A DNA stretch of 64,000 nt, from the NCBI GenBank assembly GCA_017465665.1, contig JAFTVU010000078.1, positions 1-64,000 on the forward strand, read 5' to 3'. This document shows positions 14,943 to 23,139 of this stretch, piece after piece. A model generated the notes under the pieces. The model was not told where the DNA came from. It was given only the letters and a program-made list of their open reading frames with translations, and searched no databases. The DNA comes from Oscillospiraceae bacterium (GTDB lineage: Bacteria > Bacillota > Clostridia > Oscillospirales > Ruminococcaceae). The position numbers and the translations under genes are program-made. Numbering within the stretch: position 1 is the first letter of the stretch; each line of letters opens with the position of its first letter.

Positions 14943-16253
14943 TTACTTCATAAATACAAATTCGTGGATGTTCAGAAGCTGTCTGCCTTTCATTTCGTCA
15001 GCAAACCAGCCATCGTATCCGCTTTCTATAACGAAATACAGTGCATGTCTTCCTGTTGCAGCCTTGACTCTGCCTCCAATCACCCCGCTGTCCTCGCCGA
15101 ACTGGATAACACCCAGCTCCTCGCCATCCTCGCTGTCAAGAAGAACACGGATACGTCCGCGGCTGCCCATGCCGCCGATCTTTATGCGAAGCTGCATCGT
15201 TTTTGACGCATGATCCTCTCCGAAATCGAAGTACTTCCAGCCAAGCACGCAGCCGTCTGTGATATTTACAACGGGTCGCTCAAAAACATTCATCTCAGTG
15301 ATGAAGCAGCCGCCTTTAAGCACACACGCGGTATCCGCATAAGTGGGCTGATACGGATCAAGCGATTCCTCAAAGCCGAGGGAGGTCATCTCCACCTGTG
15401 GGATAGTACCATCGGGGAGTATCTCTATCCTTTCAACGCAGCCGCGGCGTGACATTATCGTGCCGTTTGTCATGCGGTGATAGAATATGTACCACTGACC
15501 GTTTATGCTGCAGATAGAACCGTGATTGTTGCCGCCCGGGAAATCCACACCGTTATCTACGATCGTGCCACGGTATGTGAAAGGTCCTGTGGGTGAGGGC
15601 GCGGTGCAGTAATCGAGCCTGCTGCCTATCTGCGGCGAGTAGATCATGTAATAGGTATCTCCGACCTTTCTTGGTGAGCAAGCCTCAAAGAATCTGTGCG
15701 GCTCTTCCACGGGAATGATTGCAGGTTTGTATGAGCCGTCTACCATTTCGTACATATTAGGCTTGAGCTCGCACATATAGCTGCCCTGATATCCGCAGTA
15801 GCAGTAAACTCTGCCGTCGTCATCCACAAGAACACCTGGGTCTATGAATGTGCCGTCATCATAGTGGTTTTCAACGTTGTAGACGTATTTTGAAAGTAAT
15901 TTGAATGGTCCCTCAGGCTTGTCGCTTACCGCAACACAGCCCTTTGCTCCTACGATGTATGCGTAGAGATAATATCTGCCCTCGCATTCAACAACATCGG
16001 GCGCAAACAACAGGTTATCTGTCCAGTCCACATCGGAAGCTCCGTCATTGCCGTCACGGGTACGGAAGATATCGCCGTGGCACACCCATTTTGTGGGATC
16101 GGACACGGGCGCAGACCACACTTTCAGCTTGTAATCGCAGAAATCGATGGAATCAACTCTGTCATGAGAGCCATAAACATATATCCTGTCACCGAATACT
16201 CTCGGCTCGCCATCGGGAATGTATTCCCAGCGGGGAAGATAAGGGTTAGCCAT
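14943..16253 (-). CDS. GH43-type glycoside hydrolase, intracellular
   Basis: A 436-residue five-bladed beta-propeller glycosidase of family GH43 (arabinofuranosidase/xylosidase group). Asp14 in YIPDGEPRVF is the likely base, Asp in GTFIDPGVLVDDDG the pKa modulator and Glu in HRFFEACSPRK the acid. The GNNHGSIC and WYIFYHRMT blades are typical. Residues after about 300 form a separate beta-rich domain (MQLRIKIGGMGSRGRIRVLL) like a CBM6-type carbohydrate-binding module. No signal peptide, so it probably trims imported arabino-xylo-oligosaccharides. GAGGTGAT precedes the ATG. It has its own promoter but lies downstream of a GH5 gene on the same strand. Confidence 0.88.
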   Translation of the reverse strand: MANPYLPRWEYIPDGEPRVFGDRIYVYGSHDRVDSIDFCDYKLKVWSAPVSDPTKWVCHGDIFRTRDGNDGASDVDWTDNLLFAPDVVECEGRYYLYAYIVGAKGCVAVSDKPEGPFKLLSKYVYNVENHYDDGTFIDPGVLVDDDGRVYCYCGYQGSYMCELKPNMYEMVDGSYKPAIIPVEEPHRFFEACSPRKVGDTYYMIYSPQIGSRLDYCTAPSPTGPFTYRGTIVDNGVDFPGGNNHGSICSINGQWYIFYHRMTNGTIMSRRGCVERIEILPDGTIPQVEMTSLGFEESLDPYQPTYADTACVLKGGCFITEMNVFERPVVNITDGCVLGWKYFDFGEDHASKTMQLRIKIGGMGSRGRIRVLLDSEDGEELGVIQFGEDSGVIGGRVKAATGRHALYFVIESGYDGWFADEMKGRQLLNIHEFVFMK

Positions 16254-16283
16254 AATATCACCTCATACATTTTTTGTATGTTT

Positions 16284-16312
16284 ATTTTAGCATATCGGGA
16301 GCGGTTTGGCAA
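16284..16312 (-). promoter_or_regulatory. Promoter of the GH43 gene
   Basis: Minus strand: TTGCCA (16307-16312), 17-base spacer, TAAAAT (16284-16289). A CATACAAAAAATGTATG hairpin lies between it and the start codon and may act on the leader. Confidence 0.7.
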
Positions 16313-16352
16313 TAACTTTCACGACAGACATCAGCACAAAACTGACATAGTC

Positions 16353-17465
16353 TTAAGTGTGTTTATCAAGTATCTCGATTATATCGGGATACTTGACCTG
16401 TGCTTTTTCTCTGTCAAATAGCGACATATTACCCGTATCCCACCAGAAGCATTTGATCCCGTTTGCGCTTGCACAGCTGATAAAATGCTCCACATATTGC
16501 TTTCTGGCATCCTCGCAGCCTTTATAGTCAGCACCAAATTCCCCGACAATTACAGGTGCATTTTGTTGTTCGGAAAACTCTGCTATACGTGCAAATAACT
16601 CAGATATCTGTTCTCTATCAGCATCACTGCCCCAATCAAAGCGTGGCTCGGCATAGTCTACGCTTGTCCATGTAAAGGGCTGTGGGTCATAATTATGAAC
16701 TTGTATCATCAGATGATCTTTTGTACTGTCATTTGGCATAACAAAATTGTTGAATGCGCCATCTGCACACATACCTGAGTATACCTGTACCATGAGATTG
16801 CGATCAGTATTATTTCCGCCTGTTGCTCTAACTGTATCCACAAAAAGCTGATTGAAAGCATTATGTGCTGCGTATTCCTCTGCACTGCCAGCCTCGCCCC
16901 ATCGGTATCCGCTGTCCAGCATTTCATTGAAGCCCTCAAAGATGAGTTTTTCGTCATAATCTTTGAAATGTTCAGCTATAGCTGTCCATAGTGCGGAAAA
17001 GCGTTCGGAGTTTTCTTCATAGCATTCGGGTGTCGCTCTGAGCCATCCACCACCTGAATCATGATGTACGTTGATGACACAGTACATATCGAGTGAAATA
17101 ACATAATCGACTACCTCCTGTACTCTGTTCATCCACGCTTCATCGATTCTGTATTCATTATCCATATGCTCATGCCATGTTACGGGTATACGCACAGCGT
17201 TGAAGCCTGCAGCCTTTACAGCGCCTATAAGCTCCTGCGTAGTGGCAGGATTTCCCCATGCTGTTTCATAGCTGTAAGGCGTACCGTCTGAATAAAGTCC
17301 TATCCATTCGCCGTTACTTTCCAGAGTATTTCCAAGATTCCAGCCTATTTGGATATTATTCGCTGCCTGCTGTGCAGATTCAGGCTGACCGAAAATGAAT
17401 ATCATTGATACCGCCGCTACGCATATTACAAATATGGTTGTTATTATTATAACTTTAAGTTTCAT
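16353..17465 (-). CDS. GH5 cellulase/endoglucanase, membrane-anchored
   Basis: A 370-residue family 5 glycoside hydrolase. An N-terminal hydrophobic helix (3-26) without a lipobox Cys probably acts as an uncleaved anchor or signal. The TIM barrel shows IGWNLGNTLES (40-50), RIPVTWHEH (92-100), NVHHD (132-136), acid/base Glu181 in FEGFNEML and nucleophile Glu309 in PVIVGEFGAD. It should cleave beta-1,4-glucan or mixed-linkage glucan. No carbohydrate-binding module or dockerin is present. It is read in the same direction as the GH43 gene. Its own promoter is at 17482-17510. Confidence 0.92.
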   Translation of the reverse strand: MKLKVIIITTIFVICVAAVSMIFIFGQPESAQQAANNIQIGWNLGNTLESNGEWIGLYSDGTPYSYETAWGNPATTQELIGAVKAAGFNAVRIPVTWHEHMDNEYRIDEAWMNRVQEVVDYVISLDMYCVINVHHDSGGGWLRATPECYEENSERFSALWTAIAEHFKDYDEKLIFEGFNEMLDSGYRWGEAGSAEEYAAHNAFNQLFVDTVRATGGNNTDRNLMVQVYSGMCADGAFNNFVMPNDSTKDHLMIQVHNYDPQPFTWTSVDYAEPRFDWGSDADREQISELFARIAEFSEQQNAPVIVGEFGADYKGCEDARKQYVEHFISCASANGIKCFWWDTGNMSLFDREKAQVKYPDIIEILDKHT

Positions 17466-17481
17466 TTTATCACCCTATAAT

Positions 17482-17510
17482 ATTGTACCAGATGTCATCA
17501 ATTATTTCAA
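17482..17510 (-). promoter_or_regulatory. Promoter of the GH5 gene
   Basis: Minus strand: TTGAAA (17505-17510), 17-base spacer, TACAAT (17482-17487). Confidence 0.75.
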
Positions 17511-17588
17511 TAGTGTGACGTTCAGCAACGGATCGCATATATTGTAACGAAGACATAAGTTTTCATTAAATAATCTGGAGGAATCAAT

Positions 17589-18443
17589 ATGGCAACTTTT
17601 TATAACCAGGCGACGTTGTCCTACAACGACACCGTCACCAATTCAAATATCGTAACCGGCGAGCTTGTAGAGGTGCTCACAGCAACCAAGACTGCCATTA
17701 CCGAAACTTACACGCAGGGTGAGACTGTGACCTATGTAGTAAGCATAGTCAATACAGGTTCTACAGCAATAACAGGAGTGACAGTGACTGATGACTTAGG
17801 CGCTTATCCTTTTGGTACAGGCACACTTACACCACTCACCTATATTGAGGGCACTGCGCGTCTTTTCGTAAACGGCGCAGTTCAGCCTGCTCCCACTGTC
17901 GTGGCAGGTCAGCCTCTGGTTATCAGTGGATTCACTATTCCTGCGGGCGGCAATGCGCTTGTTGTATATCAGACACGGGTGAATAACTTTGCTCCTCTCG
18001 GTATCGAGGGAGAGATCACAAATACAGCTACTATCACTGCGGCAGGTATAACAAACCCTGTTACTGCTCAGGAGACCATAGCAGCAGACACCCTTGCAAA
18101 TCTTACCATCACCAAGAGCCTTTCGCCTGAAGTGGTTACGGAAAACGGTGAGCTGACCTATACCTTTGTAATCCAAAACACAGGCAATACTCCTGTTACC
18201 GTAGCTGACGATGCGGTGGTAACAGATATCTTTGATCCTGTACTTGATCCCATCACCGTAACTTTCAACGGTGTGACATGGAGTGAGCCTGTAAATTACA
18301 CCTACGATGAAACAACAGGCACATTCGCCACAGTTGCAGGACAGATCACAGTTCCTGCCGCAACCTATTCTCAGGATCCCACTACAGGTGTATGGATCAT
18401 TGAGCCGGGCGTATCTGTACTGCGTGTGACAGGCACGGTCTGA
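17589..18443 (+). CDS. DUF11-like beta-repeat protein without signal peptide
   Basis: A 284-residue Thr/Val-rich, Cys-free protein. It starts MATFYNQATLSYN and carries two copies of the DUF11-type beta-sandwich repeat: TYTQGETVTYVVSIVNTGSTAITGVTVTDDLG (about 39-70) and a second around 175-210 (LTYTFVIQNTGNTPVTVADDAVVTDIF). DUF11 domains usually sit in secreted surface proteins, yet no export signal or anchor is visible here. Similar stand-alone proteins occur in spore-forming Clostridia; a role in a coat or surface layer is only a guess. TGGAGG precedes the ATG. The 51-aa Cys-rich gene follows 121 bases later. Confidence 0.75.
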   Translation: MATFYNQATLSYNDTVTNSNIVTGELVEVLTATKTAITETYTQGETVTYVVSIVNTGSTAITGVTVTDDLGAYPFGTGTLTPLTYIEGTARLFVNGAVQPAPTVVAGQPLVISGFTIPAGGNALVVYQTRVNNFAPLGIEGEITNTATITAAGITNPVTAQETIAADTLANLTITKSLSPEVVTENGELTYTFVIQNTGNTPVTVADDAVVTDIFDPVLDPITVTFNGVTWSEPVNYTYDETTGTFATVAGQITVPAATYSQDPTTGVWIIEPGVSVLRVTGTV

Positions 18444-18564
18444 AGATGCCGCTTTGTCCGTTTTGCGGAAGATATCATTTTCCGAGAAAAAATGGATACA
18501 GCAGCTCCGTATAATCAGCGAATAGCAGCGCAATATATTTTCATCTATCAAATGGAGGAAGTAT

Positions 18565-18720
18565 ATGAACATCGTTACCTGCGGTGAGGATTGCCGCTGG
18601 CAGATTGACGGAGCTTGCACACTCGACGATATATCGCGTATCAGCTCAGGCGGCGGCAGCGGCTGCTGCTATTATGAGCCGATGAAAATAACGCACAATA
18701 AGAAAACGGGCGGAGAATAA
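18565..18720 (+). CDS. Small Cys-rich protein (51 aa)
   Basis: A 51-residue protein, MNIVTCGEDCRWQIDGACTL..., with five Cys (C6, C10, C18, C34, C35) in the order C-x3-C-x7-C-x15-CC, then CYYEP and a basic tail. This layout resembles small clostridial proteins sometimes mis-annotated as hydroxymyristoyl-ACP dehydratase, probably metal-binding. GGAGG lies six bases before the ATG, and the stop codon is inside the hairpin that ends the unit (18707-18729). It is read in the same direction as the DUF11-like gene. Function unknown. Confidence 0.75.
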   Translation: MNIVTCGEDCRWQIDGACTLDDISRISSGGGSGCCYYEPMKITHNKKTGGE

Positions 18721-18729
18721 CTCCGCCCG
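18707..18729. terminator. Bidirectional terminator
   Basis: CGGGCGGAG (18707-18715) pairs with CTCCGCCCG (18721-18729); the minus strand continues TTTTCTTATT, so it best ends the ior-paaK-ACT operon, while also closing the small Cys-rich gene. Confidence 0.8.
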
Positions 18730-18758
18730 TAAGGTTTTATAGATAACATTGAAGCGTA

Positions 18759-19181
18759 TCAGCCGAGATCGTCCTCGGAGATAAGGCTGATGCCCTTTGA
18801 GTTCAGCACTTCGATAGCCTTATCGTTGTTGTCAACACGGACAGCAACGCTTGCTCTGCCCTCCTTGTTGGTTACAAGAGAGTAGCAGTACTCGATGTTG
18901 ATGCCTGCGCTCTCAAATGCGTCGATAACGGAGTACATTCCGCCCGGCTGATCGGGAACGCTGAATGCAACTACCTTTGTGAGATTTGCGGTGCAGTCGT
19001 TAGCCTTGAGGAGCTTGAGAGCGTTATCCGCATCTCTTACAACAAGACGAACGATACCAAAATCAGTAGTATCAGCGATAGTCATAGCGCGGATATCGAT
19101 ATTGTTATCGGTGAGTACTTTCATAACGGAAGCCAGTCTGCCTGTTTTGTTTTCTACAAATACGGAAATCTGATTAAGCAT
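18759..19181 (-). CDS. ACT-domain amino-acid-binding protein
   Basis: A 140-residue protein of two ACT domains in tandem: QISVFVENKTGRLASVMKVLTDNNIDIRAMTIADTTDFGIVRLVV (about 4-50) and VVAFSVPDQPGGMYSVIDAFESAGINIEYCYSLV (about 70-105). ACT pairs bind amino acids and usually regulate an enzyme or transporter. It starts 15 bases after paaK and ends the operon, so an aromatic amino acid is the most likely ligand. It has no catalytic domain. Stand-alone ACT genes next to paaK and ior genes are a frequent arrangement in anaerobes. Confidence 0.9.
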   Translation of the reverse strand: MLNQISVFVENKTGRLASVMKVLTDNNIDIRAMTIADTTDFGIVRLVVRDADNALKLLKANDCTANLTKVVAFSVPDQPGGMYSVIDAFESAGINIEYCYSLVTNKEGRASVAVRVDNNDKAIEVLNSKGISLISEDDLG

Positions 19182-19196
19182 ATTTTTTTACCTCCA

Positions 19197-20516
19197 TTAC
19201 TTTGTAAACTTATTCTTTATCTTGCGGTTATCTATGCAGCGTGTAGCCTTGCCCATGGAGCGTGCGAGGGACTTGGGCTCAAGCAGCTTTATTGTAACGC
19301 CTACGCCGATAGCGGAGTCGATAGCGGTCTTGAGCTTTTTCTTGTATGCTTCGACATCTCTGATGTTATCGGTAAACATATCATCGCGGATCTCAAGCTG
19401 CACCTCGAGAGTATCCAGATTGTTCACTCTGTCTACAACGAGCAGATAATTGGTTGCCTTGTTATCCACGCTCAGCAGTGCAGATTCGATCTGGGACGGG
19501 AATACGTTTACGCCGCGGATGATGAGCATATCATCTGTTCTGCCCTGAGGCTTGAGCATACGCGCGTGTGTTCTGCCGCACTTGCAGGGCTCGTATACGA
19601 GGGTAGCGATATCGCGTGTTCTGTAACGGATAAGGGGCAGAGCCTCCTTGGTGATGCAGGTGAATACGAGCTCGCCCTGCTCGCCCTCGGGAAGTACTTC
19701 AAGGGTATCGGGATCGATGATCTCGGGGATGAAGTGGTCCTCGCAGATGTGCATACCGCACTGGTATTCGCACTCGCAGGAAACGGAGGGGCCCATGATC
19801 TCGGAAAGACCATAGATATCGTAAGCCTTGATGCCGAGTCCCTCTTCTATCTCATGACGCATCTCCTCTGTCCAGGGCTCAGCGCCGAAAACGCCTGCCT
19901 TGAGCTTGAGATCATCCTTGCTCATGCCTATCTCGTTCATAAGCTCAATAAGGCTTATAGCGTAGGAGGGAGTCATGCAGACGATGGTAGAGCCGAAATC
20001 ACGGAACATTTCAAGCTGACGCTGGGAGTTGCCCGCGGAGGCAGGTATAGCTGTTGCGCCCAGCTTTTCTGCACCGTAATGCATACCGAGACCGCCTGTG
20101 AAAAGACCGTATCCGTAAGATACATGAACAAAATCGTTCTCATCGCCGCCGCAGGACGCCAGTGCACGGGCAGCGCATTCTGCCCAGATGTCTATATCTT
20201 TCTGGGTGTAGCCTACAACGGTCTGCTTGCCTGTAGTTCCCGAAGAAGCATGGATACGCACAACATCGCTCATAGGTGTAGCGAACATACCGTAGGGGTA
20301 GTTATCGCGCAGATCCTGCTTTACTGTGAACGGCAGCTTGGACAGATCCTTGATGGACTTGATGTCCTCAGGCTTTACACCTGCAGCGTCCATCTTTTCA
20401 CGATAGGGCTTTACGTTTTCGTAAACGCGCCTGATCTGCTGAGAAAGGCGGAAGGACTGGAGAGCCTCCAGCTCATGACGAGGTGCACATTCGATCTCTT
20501 TCTTGAAATACTTCAT
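19197..20516 (-). CDS. paaK: Phenylacetate-CoA ligase
   Basis: A 439-residue adenylate-forming enzyme that makes phenylacetyl-CoA (or another aryl-acyl-CoA) from the acid, ATP and CoA. Key motifs are HASSGTTGKQTVVGYT (P-loop-like), YGLSEIMGP (adenine site), RTRD and the C-terminal hinge GRTDDMLIIRGVNVFP. The ATG at 20516 follows CAAAAGGAG; the longer in-frame reading to 20660 overlaps iorB and is rejected. It lies 49 bases after iorB. Two Cys pairs (CECEYQC, CKC) sit in the middle of the protein, as usual in the anaerobic PaaK group. Confidence 0.94.
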   Translation of the reverse strand: MKYFKKEIECAPRHELEALQSFRLSQQIRRVYENVKPYREKMDAAGVKPEDIKSIKDLSKLPFTVKQDLRDNYPYGMFATPMSDVVRIHASSGTTGKQTVVGYTQKDIDIWAECAARALASCGGDENDFVHVSYGYGLFTGGLGMHYGAEKLGATAIPASAGNSQRQLEMFRDFGSTIVCMTPSYAISLIELMNEIGMSKDDLKLKAGVFGAEPWTEEMRHEIEEGLGIKAYDIYGLSEIMGPSVSCECEYQCGMHICEDHFIPEIIDPDTLEVLPEGEQGELVFTCITKEALPLIRYRTRDIATLVYEPCKCGRTHARMLKPQGRTDDMLIIRGVNVFPSQIESALLSVDNKATNYLLVVDRVNNLDTLEVQLEIRDDMFTDNIRDVEAYKKKLKTAIDSAIGVGVTIKLLEPKSLARSMGKATRCIDNRKIKNKFTK

Positions 20517-20565
20517 TGTTTTACTCCTTTTGTATGTGTGGGGGGAGCAGCGCTCCCGTGCGAAC

Positions 20566-21144
20566 TTATTTAGCGTAGCCCTCGCCCAGAGCGAAAGCCT
20601 TGCGGTTGATATCCAGCGCCTTTGCGGGAACGCAGGCTTCAAGTGCATTCTTCCATGCATCGGCAGGGAAATCCATCATTGTGGAGAGTACGCCCATGAG
20701 CACCACGTTTACAGCTCTGGAGGAGCCTGCTTCATTTGCGAGTGCGAGTGCGTCCAGCGCTGTGATATCAGCGCCCTTGCTTTTGATCTTCTCAATGATA
20801 TCCTCAGGATAGGACACAGCGCCTGTGATAACAGGCATAGGCTCTACCTGCTGTGTGTTGGTGATGATCTTTCCGCCCTTTTTGAGGTAAGGCAGCCATC
20901 TTGCTGCTTCCAGCTCCTCGAAAGAAACGATGATATCCGCCTCGCCCTTTTCGATAACAGGGGAGTATACCTTATCGCCGTACTTGATATATGTAACTAC
21001 GGAGCCGCCGCGCTGGGACATTCCGTGTACCTCGCTCACCTTGACTTCAAAGCCCTGAGAGAGCAGTGTGTTACCTAAAATTCTGCTGGCAAGGAGAGTA
21101 CCCTGACCGCCCACGCCAACGAGCATGATTGATTTAGTTTCCAT
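20566..21144 (-). CDS. iorB: Indolepyruvate:ferredoxin oxidoreductase, beta subunit
   Basis: A 192-residue gamma-type domain of a 2-oxoacid:ferredoxin oxidoreductase: GVGGQGTLLASRILG near the N-terminus and VSEVHGMSQRGGSVVTYIKYG are signature motifs. With IorA it converts arylpyruvates (indolepyruvate, phenylpyruvate, hydroxyphenylpyruvate) and CoA to aryl-acetyl-CoA plus CO2, reducing ferredoxin, or the reverse when ferredoxin is reduced. It starts 15 bases after iorA. Length is normal. Confidence 0.95.
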   Translation of the reverse strand: METKSIMLVGVGGQGTLLASRILGNTLLSQGFEVKVSEVHGMSQRGGSVVTYIKYGDKVYSPVIEKGEADIIVSFEELEAARWLPYLKKGGKIITNTQQVEPMPVITGAVSYPEDIIEKIKSKGADITALDALALANEAGSSRAVNVVLMGVLSTMMDFPADAWKNALEACVPAKALDINRKAFALGEGYAK

Positions 21145-21159
21145 TCAGATTACCTCCTC

Positions 21160-22893
21160 TTATTCCTCAATTGCGTCAAACTTACACATCTGTGTGCAGA
21201 GATCACAGCCAACGCAGAGTGTAGTGTCGATCTTAGCCTTGCCTGTTGTCATGGAGATAGCAGGGCAGCCGATCTTCATACATGCCTTGCAGCTCTTGCA
21301 TTTATCTGCGTTTACCTTGAAAGGAGGCTTATGCTTAACTGTCTTAAGCAGAGCACAGGGCTTTCTCATGATGATAACGCTGGGCTCTTCAGCGGCAAGT
21401 TCTGTTTTGAGAGCGCTCTCAACAGCTGTGAGATCGCCGGGGTCAACTACGGAAACTCTGTTGATTCCGATGGATCTTACAAGGGACTCCAGATCAACTG
21501 CGGATGCAGGATCACCGTGGATGTTCTTGCCGTTTGCAGGGTTGTTCTGGTGACCTGTCATACCTGTGATGGAGTTATCCAGAATAAGCACTGTGGAGTT
21601 GCTTCTGTTATAAGCGATATTGATAAGACCTGTGATACCGCTGTGGATGAAAGTAGAGTCACCGATTACCGCAACAGCCTTGCCCTCGAACTCGGACTTT
21701 CTTGCCTTGTTGAAGCCGTGCAGACCGCTGATGGAAGCGCCCATACATACAGTGGAATCCATAGCCTGAAGAGGAGCGGCAGCACCGAGAGTATAGCAGC
21801 CGATATCGCCGCTTACCATGCAGCCGAGCTTCTTCAGAGTGTAGAATACGCCGCGGTGAGGACATCCTGCACACATTACGGGAGGACGTACAGGTACATT
21901 CTCTCCGAAGTCGAGGCATTCGTTCTTTTCACCGAGGATCTTTGCCTTGAGATATGTCTGGGAGTATTCGCCGATATAGGTGAACAGGTTCTTGCCGATG
22001 GGGTCAAGACCCAGCTTGCGGCAGTGAGTTTCGATGAAATCATCCAGCTCCTCTATAACATACAGCTTATCTACCTTAGCAGCGAAATCCCTGATGAGCT
22101 TCTCGGGCAGGGGATATACCATGCCGAGCTTGAGGTAGCTTGCCTTGTCGCCCAGAGCTTCCTTGGCATACTGGTAAGCGATACCTGCGGTGATAACGCC
22201 GATCTTTGTATCGTTCATCTCAACGGTGTTGAGGGGAGAAGTCTCTGCGTACTCGATGAGCTTTGCGGTGCGTTCCTCTACAACAACGTGCTTTGCCTTT
22301 GCAAATGCAGGCATCATAACGTACTTCTGAGGATTCTTCTGATACTCGGGCAGAGCCTTTTCTATTCTGTCACACTCCTCAACTGCGCTCTGGGAGTGGG
22401 AAACTCTTGTGGAAAGGCGCAGGATAACAGGGGTATCGAACTGCTCACTGATATCGTAAGCCATCTTTGTGAAGTCCTTGCACTCTGCACTGTCGGCAGG
22501 CTCCAGCATGGGGACCTTTGCAGCCATAGCGTAGTGACGGGAATCCTGCTCGTTCTGAGAGGAGTGCATTCCCTGATCGTCTGCAACTGCAATCACCATA
22601 CCGCCTGTAACACCTGTGTAGGAAGCGGTGAATAGCGGATCGTATGCCACGTTCAGACCAACGTGCTTCATAGCTGTAAAGGAGCGTGCGCCTGCAATGC
22701 AAGCGCCGACAGCAGTCTCGCAGGCTACCTTTTCGTTGGGAGCCCATTCTGTGTGCATTACGTCCTCGGGGTATGTAGACGCGAATTCTGTTATCTCGGT
22801 ACTGGGAGTGCCGGGATAGCTGGATACAACTGTTACACCCGCTTCATATAAACCGCGGGCAACAGCCTGATTACCAAGCATTAATTTTGCCAT
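21160..22893 (-). CDS. iorA: Indolepyruvate:ferredoxin oxidoreductase, alpha subunit
   Basis: A 577-residue thiamine-diphosphate enzyme. The N-terminal domain (SSYPGTPSTEITEFA, HTEWAPNEKVACE) is followed by the ThDP-binding region (CAGCPHRGVFYTL, GDIGCYTLG, GDSTFIHSGITGLINIAYN with GDS...N) and a C-terminal 2[4Fe-4S] ferredoxin domain (CKSCKACMKIGCP and CVGCDLCTQMCKF). It works with IorB. First gene of a four-gene operon with iorB, paaK and the ACT gene. A -10 (TATAAT at 22951-22956, minus) precedes it. Confidence 0.96.
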   Translation of the reverse strand: MAKLMLGNQAVARGLYEAGVTVVSSYPGTPSTEITEFASTYPEDVMHTEWAPNEKVACETAVGACIAGARSFTAMKHVGLNVAYDPLFTASYTGVTGGMVIAVADDQGMHSSQNEQDSRHYAMAAKVPMLEPADSAECKDFTKMAYDISEQFDTPVILRLSTRVSHSQSAVEECDRIEKALPEYQKNPQKYVMMPAFAKAKHVVVEERTAKLIEYAETSPLNTVEMNDTKIGVITAGIAYQYAKEALGDKASYLKLGMVYPLPEKLIRDFAAKVDKLYVIEELDDFIETHCRKLGLDPIGKNLFTYIGEYSQTYLKAKILGEKNECLDFGENVPVRPPVMCAGCPHRGVFYTLKKLGCMVSGDIGCYTLGAAAPLQAMDSTVCMGASISGLHGFNKARKSEFEGKAVAVIGDSTFIHSGITGLINIAYNRSNSTVLILDNSITGMTGHQNNPANGKNIHGDPASAVDLESLVRSIGINRVSVVDPGDLTAVESALKTELAAEEPSVIIMRKPCALLKTVKHKPPFKVNADKCKSCKACMKIGCPAISMTTGKAKIDTTLCVGCDLCTQMCKFDAIEE

Positions 22894-22950
22894 ATTAAAC
22901 CTCCAAAAATACTGCTGCGCAAAATCTTACGCACAGAAAAATACACTATA

Positions 22951-22956
22951 ATTATA
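22951..22956 (-). promoter_or_regulatory. Likely -10 of the ior operon
   Basis: TATAAT on the minus strand with TGC before it (TATGCTATAAT, extended -10). The -35 is weak. The box is 58 bases upstream of iorA. Confidence 0.5.
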
Positions 22957-23087
22957 GCATATTTCGGAGTATTTGCATAGTTCTTGCAGGTTATTTTGGC
23001 GGAAATGCCTAATATTTTTCACTTCTTTGGTTGAATTAACTAAAATATCGGGGTGGAACAGGCTCGGTCAGATAACGATCACAATAA

Positions 23088-23130
23088 AAAATGATCCGAA
23101 GCAGAGGAGCTCTTATTCGGATCATTGAAA
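23088..23130 (-). terminator. Terminator of the symporter gene
   Basis: AATGATCCGAA (23090-23100) pairs with TTCGGATCATT (23116-23126) around a 15-base loop; the minus strand continues with six T. Confidence 0.85.
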
Positions 23131-23139
23131 AAACTGTTA

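Noticed and set aside
20517-20660. Extended paaK start at 20660
   Set aside because: It would overlap iorB by 95 bases and lacks a ribosome site, while ATG 20516 has one.
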